Shown: piece by piece, positions 6,166 to 13,859 of the stretch | How positions within the stretch are numbered: position 1 is the first letter of the stretch | Layout: each line of letters begins with the position of its first letter | From: JAKFWF01 sp031365375 | GTDB taxonomy: Bacteria > Pseudomonadota > Alphaproteobacteria > Rhizobiales > Hyphomicrobiaceae | Assembly (NCBI GenBank): GCA_031365375.1 | Contig: JANLXZ010000429.1 | Span: forward strand, 1 to 13,859 | Length of the DNA: 13,859 nucleotides | Direction of reading: 5' to 3' | Made by a program: the position numbers and the translations under genes | The notes under the pieces: model-generated | Databases searched by the model: none | Seen by the model: only the letters and a program-made list of their open reading frames with translations | Told to the model about the DNA's origin: nothing

Positions 6166-7218
6166 ATGACGGACGACGACATCATCATCCGCCGGGAGGG
6201 CTTCGCGGGTCGCATTACGATGAACCGCCCGAAGGCACTTAATGCGCTGACCTACCCGATGGTCGGGGATATTGCGCGGGCGTTGCAGGATTGGGCAACC
6301 GATCCGGCGGTCGAACTCGTCGTCCTCGATGGTGCCGGTGATCGGGCGCTGTGCGCTGGCGGCGATGTGCTGTCGCTATATGAAAGCCGGGTTGATGGGT
6401 CAGGCTTCGCGCGGACGTTCTGGGCTGACGAATATAGACTGAACGCCCAGATCGCGCGTTTTCAGAAGCCGTTCGTTGCACTGATGGACGGCATCGTCAT
6501 GGGTGGTGGCATCGGGCTATCGGGGCATGCGTCGCACCGTATCGTGACAGAGCGCTCGATGCTGGCGATGCCGGAAACAAGTATCGGGCTAATCCCCGAT
6601 GTCGGTGGCACGTGGCTGCTCTCACATGCGCCGGGAGAGGTGGGTACGTACTTAGGCTTGACTGGAGCCCGGATGACGGGTGCCGATGCCATTTACGCCG
6701 GCTTTGCCGATACATTCGTGCCGGCTAAACGGTTGCCGGAGTTGGTCGCGGCACTACGGGAAGCGCGCCGGTCGAGCCTCGACCATACCATCGCTTTGTA
6801 TGCCAGCGCCTCACCGGCAAGCGAATTGCACGGCCGGGCCGATGAAATTTCGGCTGCCTTCGCGGGCAGCAGCATAGAAGAAATCTTCGAGGCGTTGTCG
6901 CACAGCGTTTCTCCATGGGCTGTGAAGAGCCTTGCCGGACTCAAAACAAAATCGCCGAAAGCGCTCAAGGCGACGCATGCCGTCATCAGACATGCGCGCA
7001 GTTTGCCGTCGCTTGAAGCAGCCCTTGATGTCGAATATCGACTGGTGACGCGGCTGTTTGAAGACGGCGAGTTCACCGAAGGTGTGCGGGCGCTCCTCAT
7101 CGACAAGGACAAGGCCCCGAAGTGGAACCCGGCGACATTGGCCGAGGTGAGCGATGCGGAAGTGACGCGGTTGATGAGCCCGCGTATCGTTGGTGAAGAG
7201 CTGGGGCTCGGTGATTGA
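6166..7218 (+). CDS. 3-hydroxyisobutyryl-CoA hydrolase (enoyl-CoA hydratase/isomerase family)
   Basis: A 350-aa crotonase-fold protein. It is longer than ordinary enoyl-CoA hydratases (about 260 aa), as expected for 3-hydroxyisobutyryl-CoA hydrolase, which releases CoA from 3-hydroxyisobutyryl-CoA in valine breakdown. Visible motifs are MNRPKALNALT (19-29), the oxyanion-forming CAGGD (63-67) and MGGGIGLSGH (112-121), and MPETSIGLIPDVGG (135-148), carrying the likely catalytic pair Glu137 and Asp145. The start at 6166 is preceded only by a weak GAG-containing site. The frame runs back to 5992 but would overlap the divergent protease start, so it is not used. The ureohydrolase follows 58 bases downstream on the same strand and may share the transcript. 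Another crotonase activity on a branched acyl-CoA is possible but less likely. Confidence 0.87.
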   Translation: MTDDDIIIRREGFAGRITMNRPKALNALTYPMVGDIARALQDWATDPAVELVVLDGAGDRALCAGGDVLSLYESRVDGSGFARTFWADEYRLNAQIARFQKPFVALMDGIVMGGGIGLSGHASHRIVTERSMLAMPETSIGLIPDVGGTWLLSHAPGEVGTYLGLTGARMTGADAIYAGFADTFVPAKRLPELVAALREARRSSLDHTIALYASASPASELHGRADEISAAFAGSSIEEIFEALSHSVSPWAVKSLAGLKTKSPKALKATHAVIRHARSLPSLEAALDVEYRLVTRLFEDGEFTEGVRALLIDKDKAPKWNPATLAEVSDAEVTRLMSPRIVGEELGLGD

Positions 7219-7276
7219 CGGGAGAAGTGCGGCGTTCATACTGCCCCTAAATTAAGCAGTCCCCCCGGAGGGCTCC

Positions 7277-8344
7277 ATGACACAGAAGAAACTCGACGCG
7301 TTGCGCGCGAAGTTTGGACAAACTTCAGCCGGCGATGTGCACGATCCGGAGTTCAAGAAGGTCGTCGATATTCTGTTCTCGGGCGCCGATCGCCGCGCAA
7401 AGCCGTACGAGGGTGTCTCGACGTTCCTCGATTTTCCGCTGTTGGCCGACGCCCACAAGTCGGACGACATCGCTGGGCTTGACGTGGCGATCGTCGGTGT
7501 GCCGATGGACCTCGGTGTCACCCATCGGCCGGGCTCACGGTTCGGGCCGCGCAGTGTGCGCGCGGTCGAGCGTGTCGGGCCGTATCATCATGTCCACAAA
7601 CAGGTGCCGTCGGCGCGCGTGAAGGTGGCCGATATCGGTGATGTACCGTTTCGCTCGCGCTACAGCCTGGAGCAGAGCCACGAGGACATTGAGGCCTACT
7701 ACACTAAGCTGGTGAAGGCTGGCGTCGCCCCGGTCAGCGTCGGCGGTGACCACTCGATTTCATTGCCGATCCTGAAAGCGCTGGGTCGGGATCGCCCCGT
7801 CGGCATGATCCACATCGATGCGCACTGCGATACCGGTGGCCCTTTCGAAGGCTCGAAGTTCCACCATGGCGGGCCATTTCGCGAAGCCGTGTTAGCCGGT
7901 GTGCTGGATCCGGAGCGAACGATCCAGGTCGGCATTCGCGGCAATGCCGAATACCTTTGGGAGTTCTCCTATGAGAGCGGTATGACGGTCATCCACGCCG
8001 AGGAATTCATGCGGCTCGGGATCGAAGCCACGATCGCCCGCATCCGCAAGGTGGCCGGCGCCGGCCCGACCTACCTGTCGTTCGACATCGATAGCCTCGA
8101 TCCATCGTTTGCTCCGGGTACCGGGACGCCCGAAATCGGCGGCTTAAGCTCACGCGAAGCAATGGAGTTGGTGCGCGGTTGCGCCGGTCTCGATATCGTC
8201 GGGGGCGACGTGGTCGAAGTGGCGCCGATGTATGATGCGACAACCAACACCGCGCACGCTGGCGCGCAGATGCTGTTCGAAATATTCTCGGTGACAGCGA
8301 TGGCCATCGCCAAGGCGAAGGCTGGAACACCCAATCGCGGCTGA
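7277..8344 (+). CDS. arginase/agmatinase-family ureohydrolase
   Basis: A 355-aa manganese- or nickel-type ureohydrolase that would split a guanidino compound into urea and an amine. All metal ligands are present: His159 in GGDHS, Asp181, His183 and Asp185 in IDAHCDT, and Asp270 and Asp272 in SFDIDSLDP, followed by APGTGTPEIGGLSSRE (279-294). The protein has about 40 extra N-terminal residues compared with short agmatinases, and VPMDLGVTHRPGSRFGP (75-91) stands where substrate-side residues lie. Agmatine, 4-guanidinobutyrate, 3-guanidinopropionate and free guanidine are all possible substrates. The sequence alone does not decide, and no transporter or amine-processing gene adjoins it. The ribosome binding site GGAGGG (7267-7272) lies 4 bases before the start. 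The enzyme is cytoplasmic. Urea release would fit the nitrogen-salvage flavour of the left end of the window, but that link is speculative. Confidence 0.9.
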   Translation: MTQKKLDALRAKFGQTSAGDVHDPEFKKVVDILFSGADRRAKPYEGVSTFLDFPLLADAHKSDDIAGLDVAIVGVPMDLGVTHRPGSRFGPRSVRAVERVGPYHHVHKQVPSARVKVADIGDVPFRSRYSLEQSHEDIEAYYTKLVKAGVAPVSVGGDHSISLPILKALGRDRPVGMIHIDAHCDTGGPFEGSKFHHGGPFREAVLAGVLDPERTIQVGIRGNAEYLWEFSYESGMTVIHAEEFMRLGIEATIARIRKVAGAGPTYLSFDIDSLDPSFAPGTGTPEIGGLSSREAMELVRGCAGLDIVGGDVVEVAPMYDATTNTAHAGAQMLFEIFSVTAMAIAKAKAGTPNRG

Positions 8345-8375
8345 AGCGGCAGTTTTGTCGACGCCGCCGCGACGC

Positions 8376-8807
8376 TTATCGCGTTTGTGGAACGACGGGC
8401 CCAGTTGGCGCGGCAGGTGCGGCTGGAGGCGCGACTGGAGCAGCAGGTGCGCCACCCTGCAGCTTGTCGAGAACGCCACCGCGGCCAGCAGGTGCGGCTG
8501 GCGTCTCGCCCGGTTTTCCATCGGTTCCGGCCGCCGGCGTACCGGTTGCCGCTGGTCGATCAAAGATCGAACTTGGTGCCGTCGCGCGCTGGGCCAGAAT
8601 TGTCAACACGATGCTGGTGGTGAAAAACGCGGCGGCCAAAATCGCGGTCGCCCTGGTCAAGAGGTTCGCCGTCCCGCGACCGGTCAGTAGACCGCCCCCT
8701 CCGCCGCCGCCGATGCCGAGCGCTCCGCCTTCGGATTTTTGCAGGAGCACCACCGCTACGAGTGAGGCAGCGATCATGAGGTGGATCACGAGTATAACGG
8801 TGGTCAT
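8376..8807 (-). CDS. secG: protein translocase subunit SecG
   Basis: A 143-aa inner-membrane protein that assists the SecYEG channel in protein export. Two membrane segments are seen at about 3-23 and 53-72, separated by the family motif LLQKSEGGALGIGGG (21-35) and a glycine run. The remaining half is an Ala/Pro/Gly-rich tail ending in a proline-rich stretch, as is common for alphaproteobacterial SecG and absent from the shorter enterobacterial protein. The gene is last in the minus-strand cluster tpiA - small secreted protein - secG, a neighbourhood frequent in alphaproteobacteria. Only a weak ribosome binding site (GGACG) precedes the start. It converges with the ureohydrolase gene with only about 30 bases between stops, and no terminator is seen there. 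Confidence 0.93.
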   Translation of the reverse strand: MTTVILVIHLMIAASLVAVVLLQKSEGGALGIGGGGGGGLLTGRGTANLLTRATAILAAAFFTTSIVLTILAQRATAPSSIFDRPAATGTPAAGTDGKPGETPAAPAGRGGVLDKLQGGAPAAPVAPPAAPAAPTGPVVPQTR

Positions 8808-8900
8808 CGGCTTAGCGTCCGCATCGATTGAAGCTGGTCATATGAACTGGAAACCTGCTCCTACACCAGACGTAGCGTCCCCGCCAGCCCTGAAGCAGCG

Positions 8901-9464
8901 CTACTGTGGCGCGGTCTGTTTTGATGTTGCAGCGCCCGCGGCCTTGGTTGAGGGCTCAGGTGGCACGAATGCATCGACGGCCTTTGATTTCAGCTTTGGT
9001 GCGGGCTTCGACACGGGCGCAGATGAGGCATCCGCAGCGACCGGGGATGCCGGAGATTGCACTGCGGCAGGTTTCCGTTTTGGCGCAAGCTTTGGCGCGA
9101 CCGCATCTGCCTTCGGCGCAACCGCATCTGCCTTCGGCGCGTCGGGATCGGGATCCGACCCGGTGCCATGCTCCATCAACGCCTCGGTTGTCGGGTCGAA
9201 CTGTTTTTTGGGCTGTGGGCAACGAAACAGGAACTGCGCGTCGTTGTCGATCAGTTGCTCGATCTGGCTCAATTGTTCGGGCTTGAGATTGGCCATTGCC
9301 CAGCCGGTGCCCTTGGCAAGATTGCTGCGCGCGCCAGCCTTTTCCAAAATGGTCAATTCCTGACGCAACTGGTCGCACGCGGCGAGCTCGAGCGGCGCGG
9401 CAGCAGCGACATTGCTGAACAAGGACAAAGCCGGAATGACGGCCAATCGAAGTGTTGAACGCAT
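8901..9464 (-). CDS. secreted Ala/Pro/Lys-rich protein of unknown function
   Basis: I do not recognise this 187-aa protein. It begins with a typical signal peptide (basic start, hydrophobic core, cleavage likely after AAAA near residues 20-24). A small globular-looking part (about 25-95) contains CDQLRQEL, LKPEQLSQIEQLIDND and FLFRCPQPKKQF, with two cysteines that could form a disulfide. The second half is low-complexity and rich in Ala, Pro, Lys and Asp, with the tandem heptad PKADAVA, like a flexible periplasmic linker or wall-contacting tail. The gene starts just after the tpiA stop and is probably co-transcribed with it. The start at 9464 gives the cleanest signal peptide. ATG 9476 would add four residues and lies 2 bases after the tpiA stop. 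Neither has a strong ribosome binding site, which suggests translational coupling. Confidence 0.75.
   Translation of the reverse strand: MRSTLRLAVIPALSLFSNVAAAAPLELAACDQLRQELTILEKAGARSNLAKGTGWAMANLKPEQLSQIEQLIDNDAQFLFRCPQPKKQFDPTTEALMEHGTGSDPDPDAPKADAVAPKADAVAPKLAPKRKPAAVQSPASPVAADASSAPVSKPAPKLKSKAVDAFVPPEPSTKAAGAATSKQTAPQ
9097..9138 (-). repeat. 21-base tandem repeat, two copies
   Basis: Two adjacent 21-base units (9097-9117 and 9118-9138) differ at one base and encode a repeated seven-residue unit containing PKADAV in the low-complexity tail of the secreted protein. A weaker related piece (the APKLAPK segment) lies next to them. Such in-frame repeats can change copy number by slippage and vary the tail length between strains. 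Confidence 0.85.
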
Positions 9465-9478
9465 GACATATCTCATTT

Positions 9479-10243
9479 TCAGCGGGAATACGCTGCCAGG
9501 ATACCCAGGAAATCGTCGGCTTTGAGGCTGGCCCCGCCGACGAGCGCACCGTTGACGTTTGCGACGCCCATCAGTTCCCTCGCATTCGACGGTTTTACCG
9601 AACCGCCGTAAAGCAATCGGAACTGAGAACCGTCGGTTCCAAATCGTTCGTCGAGCTGGCCGCGGATGAAGGCATGCACTTCGGTCACGTCGGCAGACGT
9701 TGGCGTCAAACCGGTGCCGATCGCCCATACCGGCTCATAAGCGACCACCGTGTTTGCGCTTGTCGCACCCGTCGGGATCGAGCCGATCAGCTGCTGTCCG
9801 ATCACGTCGAGCGTCGTGCCGTCGCGGCGTTGGGCGGCAGTTTCACCGACGCAGATAATGGCGGTGAGCGTTGCCTTATGGGCCGCTTCAGCCTTCGCCT
9901 TCACCATCGCATCGGTCTCTGCGTGATCGGTACGGCGCTCTGAATGTCCGACAATGACGGCTGTTGCGCCGCAATCCCGCAACATAGCGGCTGAAATGTC
10001 GCCGGTGTGAGCGCCAGCGTCGTTGCGGTGGCAGTCTTGGCCGCCGACCAGCAGCGCTGAGCCGCGCGCAGCATCCGCAATGGTGGCGATAAGCGTCGCC
10101 GGCGGGCAGATCATAACGTGGGCTTGCTGCGTACCGATCTTCGCGCAGATCGCGTGCACTTGATCGAGGCTCGAACGCAGCCCGTTCATCTTCCAGTTGC
10201 CGGCCACGAGTGGCATCGGACTAACGTTGTTGGTGTCGGCCAT
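9479..10243 (-). CDS. tpiA: triosephosphate isomerase
   Basis: A complete 254-aa TIM-barrel enzyme interconverting dihydroxyacetone phosphate and glyceraldehyde 3-phosphate in glycolysis and gluconeogenesis. The active site is intact: Lys18 in AGNWKMN, His100 in VGHSERR, Glu170 in AYEPVWAIGTG, the phosphate-gripping loop 6 in the same motif, and LLYGGSVKP (210-218). Length and motifs are standard. The start at 10243 has a modest AGGT site upstream. An internal ATG at residue 10 is a less likely start. The secreted-protein gene begins almost at its stop codon, so tpiA appears to head a three-gene unit ending in secG. It diverges from the PpiD-like gene across 233 bases that must hold both promoters. 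Confidence 0.97.
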   Translation of the reverse strand: MADTNNVSPMPLVAGNWKMNGLRSSLDQVHAICAKIGTQQAHVMICPPATLIATIADAARGSALLVGGQDCHRNDAGAHTGDISAAMLRDCGATAVIVGHSERRTDHAETDAMVKAKAEAAHKATLTAIICVGETAAQRRDGTTLDVIGQQLIGSIPTGATSANTVVAYEPVWAIGTGLTPTSADVTEVHAFIRGQLDERFGTDGSQFRLLYGGSVKPSNARELMGVANVNGALVGGASLKADDFLGILAAYSR

Positions 10244-10344
10244 TGCTTAAATACCTGTTATGGAGATCGGCTGATCGACCGAGCTATGCGGGCGGCTCTT
10301 GCTTTCAGTCAAGGCTTGAGGTTCATAGCGTATCAAAAGCGTGC

Positions 10345-10381
10345 CCACCACAGGGAGTTACATCCCGGTGGAGCTGTTTTT
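10345..10381 (+). terminator. possible attenuator-like hairpin with T-run upstream of ppiD
   Basis: CCACC (10345-10349) pairs with GGTGG (10367-10371), and GGGA (10353-10356) pairs with TCCC (10363-10366), leaving a three-base bulge and a 6-base loop. Five T residues (10377-10381) follow after a 5-base gap. If the ppiD transcript starts upstream, this could be a weak terminator or attenuator. It may equally be chance. No gene ends here in the plus direction. Confidence 0.3.
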
Positions 10382-10476
10382 GTCGTCACTTGTGCAGCCG
10401 TTGTGCGCAGTAACGATATATGGCTTAGGGCAATCGACACGGCGTCGACCGCCAATAACACCAGGAACCGTCTGCG

Positions 10477-12375
10477 ATGCTCGAAACACTGCGCCGAGGC
10501 GCTCAAGGCTGGATGGCCAAGATCCTATTCGGCCTGTTGGTCGTGAGCTTCGGATTTTGGGGGATCTCCGGCTCATTCAGCGGCTACGGTGAAGGTTCAC
10601 TTGCGCGCGTCGGCAAAACCGAAATCAGCACGGCCGAGTTTCAACAGTCCTATCAAGCGCAATTCGACAACCTTCGTCGCAGGTTCGGTGGGCGCATCAC
10701 GGCCGAACAGGCACGCGCATTTGGTTTCGACCAACAGGTGCTGTCGCAATTGATTGGTGGAGCAGCCATCGATAATCACACGAAGGAGCTGCAACTCGGA
10801 CTGCCCGAAGACGCCCTGGCCGAGCGATTCAAAAAGGATCAGCGTTTCCTTGGCGTCGATGGAAAGTTCAGCCGGCCGGCGTTCGACGGCTTTTTGCGTC
10901 AGAATAACTTGAGTGAACGCGGATTTCTCGCAATCTCCCGCAAAGATGAAATCCGTGATCAATTGACCATCGCATTGGTCGAGTCGGTGCAAGTTCCGGC
11001 CACCACGATCGAGATGCTTCATAAGTTCCGCGAGGAAACGCGCAAGATTTCCCACTTCACCGTCGATCCAGCGAAAGCGCCACCTGCCGGCGAGCCGGAC
11101 GAGGCAAAACTGCTGGCGACGTACGAGCAAAACAAGCGCTCGTTCATGACACAGGAATTGCGCACTGCGACGGTGATGACATTAACGGTCGACGATGTGA
11201 AAAAGAACGTTTCGATCAGCGATGACGATATCAAGGCGGCCTACGAACAAGACCCTGAACGGTTCAACACGCCGGAGAAGCGGCGCGTCCAGCAAATCGC
11301 GTTTGCCGACAAGGCGAAGGCGGAGGCCGCAGCCAAGGCAATCGCCGGTGGTAAGACGTTCGCCGATGTGGCGGCGGAAGCGGGCGTCAAGGATAGCGAC
11401 ATCGATTTAGGGTTAGTGACCAAGCGAAGTCTGATCGATCCGAAAATCGCCGACGCGGCCTTCAAGCTTGCGAAAGACGCAGTTTCTCCCGTCGTCGAGG
11501 GACGGTTTGCAATTGTCCTGTTGCGTGTCAGTGAGATCGAGGCCGGTAAGCAGAAGGCGCTCGCCGAGGTCAAGGACGAGATCAAGGATCGGCTTGCTCT
11601 TGAGCGCGCGGCTAATGAAATTCAGAAGCTGCACGATCAGGTTGATGATAATCGCGCCAGTGGCAAGACGCTGAAAGAAGCCGCCGCTGTCCTCAAGTTG
11701 CCATTGATCGAGCTTCCCGGCGTCACGCGCACCGGCCAAACCGTCGATGGGAAACCGGCGCTGAGTATTCCGGCTGCCGAGGCGATTGTGGCTGCGATCT
11801 TCGCCAACAAGCCGGGCGTTGAATCCGAACCTGTCGAGCTCGCCGGCAATGGTTACGCATGGGTCGAAGTGCAGACGATTGCACCCGAAAAGCAGCGCGA
11901 CCTTGCCGATGTGAAAGACGATGTCAAAAAACTGTGGATCGAAACCGAAACCCGCAAGGCGCTCGGCACGGCGACGCAAAAATTCGTTGAACGTTTGATG
12001 GCCGGCGAGCCGTTGGAAACCGTCGCAGCCGATGCCGGTGGTACCGTTTCGACGACGGAGCCGACCTTGCGGGGCGGTAAGCCGACCGGCCTCACCGAAC
12101 AGGCGATCACTCAGGCGTTCGCCCTCGGGGCGGGCGCCATATCCTCGACTGAAACCGCAGATTCGAAATCTCGAACAGTCTTCAAAGTCGCAGAAATCAT
12201 TCCTGCACCGCCAATCACACCGGAGCAAACGGAGAAGATCAAGGCAGAGGTCGTTCGCCAAATGCAATCGGAGACGATGGCGGAATACCTGGTTGCGTTG
12301 CAGGAGCGGTACGGCGTGTCGATCAACAATGCCGCGTTGCAACGCGCCGCAGGTGCGGATCGGCAGACCCAGTAA
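10477..12375 (+). CDS. ppiD: PpiD-like membrane-anchored periplasmic folding factor (SurA-N/parvulin family)
   Basis: A 632-aa protein with the PpiD layout. It has a short basic cytoplasmic start and one membrane anchor (about 15-33, rich in Phe, Gly and Trp). A SurA-N-like chaperone region (about 36-185) carries RVGKTEISTAEF and QVLSQLI, a parvulin-like domain (about 268-355) carries VQQIAF and GKTFADVA, and a long charged periplasmic part follows. Homologues assist folding of proteins leaving the Sec channel, so sharing a neighbourhood with secG is sensible. Some PpiD parvulin domains lack isomerase activity, and the classical catalytic residues are not obvious here either, so a chaperone role is safer than an enzymatic one. 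AGGAA (10463-10467) lies 9 bases before the start. trpE follows after 63 bases without a terminator, suggesting co-transcription. Confidence 0.9.
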   Translation: MLETLRRGAQGWMAKILFGLLVVSFGFWGISGSFSGYGEGSLARVGKTEISTAEFQQSYQAQFDNLRRRFGGRITAEQARAFGFDQQVLSQLIGGAAIDNHTKELQLGLPEDALAERFKKDQRFLGVDGKFSRPAFDGFLRQNNLSERGFLAISRKDEIRDQLTIALVESVQVPATTIEMLHKFREETRKISHFTVDPAKAPPAGEPDEAKLLATYEQNKRSFMTQELRTATVMTLTVDDVKKNVSISDDDIKAAYEQDPERFNTPEKRRVQQIAFADKAKAEAAAKAIAGGKTFADVAAEAGVKDSDIDLGLVTKRSLIDPKIADAAFKLAKDAVSPVVEGRFAIVLLRVSEIEAGKQKALAEVKDEIKDRLALERAANEIQKLHDQVDDNRASGKTLKEAAAVLKLPLIELPGVTRTGQTVDGKPALSIPAAEAIVAAIFANKPGVESEPVELAGNGYAWVEVQTIAPEKQRDLADVKDDVKKLWIETETRKALGTATQKFVERLMAGEPLETVAADAGGTVSTTEPTLRGGKPTGLTEQAITQAFALGAGAISSTETADSKSRTVFKVAEIIPAPPITPEQTEKIKAEVVRQMQSETMAEYLVALQERYGVSINNAALQRAAGADRQTQ

Positions 12376-12438
12376 GCATTGATTGCGAGCGGTAGTATTG
12401 CGCGCCTGATGGTCAGCATCGGAAGGGTCGGCCCACGC

Positions 12439-13859
12439 ATGAGCACTGACACGAACATTGATGGGTTCGACGTGTTTCCGGCTCGTGGCGATTTTGAGCG
12501 AGGATATACGCTCGGGCAAGTCCAGCTCGTGTGGACAAAACTTGTCGCCGATCTCGAGACGCCAGTATCCGCCTACCTGAAATTGACCGAGGGGGCAGCG
12601 AGTGCGCCGGCCGACCGGAAGCGCGGCATGACGTTTCTACTGGAATCGGTCGAGGGCGGCGCAGTGCGGGGGCGCTATTCGATAATCGGAATGCGTCCGG
12701 ATCTCATCTGGAAGGCTAACGGCAACACGGCCGAGATCAATCGAAATCCTCTTCAGTGTCCCGATTCGTTCGTCAACGAGGTTCTGCCGACGCTCGAAGC
12801 ATTGCGAGCACTGTTGGCCGAAAGCCGCCTCGAAGTGCCAGAGGGTTTGCCGCCGATGGCCGCCGGCGTATTCGGCTATATGGGCTACGATACGATCCGG
12901 CTGGTCGAAAAGCTGCCAAACCAGCGGCCCGACGTGTTGGGCATACCCGATGCGATCCTCATGCGGCCGACGCTGATCGTGATCTTCGATGCCGTCAAGG
13001 ACGAGATGACGGTGGTGACACCGGTGCGCCCAATCGCGGAAACGTCTGCCCGGGCAGCTTTCGACGGTGCTGTGTCGCGTCTCGGCACAATAGTCAACGC
13101 CCTCGACAAGTCCGTGCCGGAAGCCGTTCGGCTGGCCGCTGATATTGCACCGTCCGCTGAGCCGGTCTCAAACACCACGCCCGATGAATACCGGCAGATG
13201 GTTGCTCGCGCGAAGGAGTACGTGGCGGCCGGTGACGTATTCCAAGTCGTGCTGTCGCAGCGGTTCTCGACGCCGTTCACGTTGCCGCCATTCCAGCTTT
13301 ACCGCGCCTTGCGGCGCACCAATCCGTCGCCATTCTTGTTTCATCTCGATTTCGGAGGGTTCTCGCTGGTCGGATCCAGCCCCGAGATCCTGGTACGGGT
13401 GCGCAATGGCGAGGTTACGATCCGTCCCATTGCCGGCACGGCGCGACGCGGCGCCACCGCTGCCGAGGATCAGCATTTGGCGGAAGCGCTGCTTGCTGAT
13501 CCGAAAGAGCGTGCTGAGCATCTGATGCTGCTCGATCTGGGTCGCAATGATGTCGGCCGGGTGGCTGAGATCGGCTCGGTCGAGGTCACCGAGCGTTTCA
13601 TCGTCGAGCGCTACAGCCACGTCATGCACATCGTGTCGAATGTGATCGGCAGGCTAGATGCCAAGAATCATGACGCGATCGATGCACTGATGGCGGGCTT
13701 TCCGGCCGGCACCGTTTCCGGCGCGCCGAAAGTGCGGGCTATGCAGATCATTGATGAACTCGAGAAAGACAAGCGCGGGCCGTATGCCGGTTGCGTCGGT
13801 TATTTCTCCGCCGACGGACAGATGGATACCTGCATCGTCTTGCGTACCGGCCTCGTCAA
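12439..13859 (+). CDS. trpE: anthranilate synthase component I (partial at window edge)
   Basis: The first 473 codons of TrpE, which makes anthranilate from chorismate for tryptophan synthesis using ammonia from a TrpG partner. The tryptophan feedback element LLES (67-70) followed by RYSIIG is present. In the chorismate-binding core are PIAGTARRG (330-338), HLMLLDLGRND (361-371) and FPAGTVSGAPKVRA (421-434), with likely catalytic His361. Family proteins are about 500 aa, so only the last few dozen residues are cut off. No fused glutaminase domain can be judged from here, although some rhizobia carry a trpE-trpG fusion. The start at 12439 is preceded by GGAAGGG (12421-12427) at 11 bases. The in-frame ATG 12409 lacks a site. 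No leader peptide or attenuator is seen in the 63 bases after ppiD, so expression probably depends on the upstream promoter plus feedback inhibition. Confidence 0.96.
   Translation, partial: MSTDTNIDGFDVFPARGDFERGYTLGQVQLVWTKLVADLETPVSAYLKLTEGAASAPADRKRGMTFLLESVEGGAVRGRYSIIGMRPDLIWKANGNTAEINRNPLQCPDSFVNEVLPTLEALRALLAESRLEVPEGLPPMAAGVFGYMGYDTIRLVEKLPNQRPDVLGIPDAILMRPTLIVIFDAVKDEMTVVTPVRPIAETSARAAFDGAVSRLGTIVNALDKSVPEAVRLAADIAPSAEPVSNTTPDEYRQMVARAKEYVAAGDVFQVVLSQRFSTPFTLPPFQLYRALRRTNPSPFLFHLDFGGFSLVGSSPEILVRVRNGEVTIRPIAGTARRGATAAEDQHLAEALLADPKERAEHLMLLDLGRNDVGRVAEIGSVEVTERFIVERYSHVMHIVSNVIGRLDAKNHDAIDALMAGFPAGTVSGAPKVRAMQIIDELEKDKRGPYAGCVGYFSADGQMDTCIVLRTGLV

Noticed and set aside
8464..9363. 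299-aa plus-strand frame opposite secG and the secreted protein
   Set aside because: Its Ala/Ser/Phe-rich repeats are the mirror image of the low-complexity tails of the minus-strand genes.
10390..10420. TTGTGC and GATATA as a ppiD promoter
   Set aside because: The spacing of 19 bases is too long for a typical promoter and the -35 match is weak, so it is not listed as a feature.
11413..12519. 368-aa minus-strand frame opposite ppiD
   Set aside because: Although long, it is fully antisense to the PpiD-like gene, has no recognisable motif and would run into trpE; long shadow frames are common in GC-rich DNA.

Overview
The window looks like chromosome of a GC-rich alphaproteobacterium, most likely in the Hyphomicrobiales (Bradyrhizobium/Xanthobacteraceae-like). 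The evidence is the block secG - small secreted protein - tpiA diverging from ppiD-trpE, the long Ala/Pro tail on SecG, a REP-like palindrome of the type common in that group, and the protein families themselves. This was judged by reading the sequence, without a database search.

Left part (1-3005). A minus-strand pair starts the window: a class V aminotransferase of the (S)-ureidoglycine--glyoxylate type, overlapped by 4 bases (ATGA) by a 61-residue protein that resembles an isolated FdrA-family C-terminal domain. Together they suggest a ureide/oxalurate branch of purine nitrogen salvage that continues beyond the left edge. Divergent from them is a membrane-anchored thermonuclease-fold protein with a C-terminal 'sunset'-like domain and an altered active site.

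Middle (3006-8344). An aldehyde dehydrogenase has its strong ribosome binding site inside a long hairpin. A structured, partly AT-rich gap of about 350 bases follows, with interlocked inverted repeats and a minus-strand intrinsic terminator. Next is a trypsin-like/PDZ (HtrA-type) protease on the minus strand without a visible signal peptide. It diverges from a 3-hydroxyisobutyryl-CoA hydrolase (valine catabolism), which is followed on the same strand by an arginase/agmatinase-family ureohydrolase of uncertain substrate.

Right part (8345-13859). secG, a secreted Ala/Pro/Lys-rich protein of unknown function and tpiA form a minus-strand cluster, read tpiA first. Divergent from it, a PpiD-like membrane-anchored folding factor is followed after about 60 bases by trpE, which the window edge cuts off shortly before its end.

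Most of the window is ordinary housekeeping and catabolic sequence. The best leads are the aminotransferase/mini-FdrA pair, the hairpin covering the aldehyde dehydrogenase ribosome binding site, the interlocked inverted repeats behind that gene, the altered nuclease, and the ureohydrolase of unassigned substrate. No CRISPR array, insertion sequence, phage gene, tRNA or rRNA was seen.
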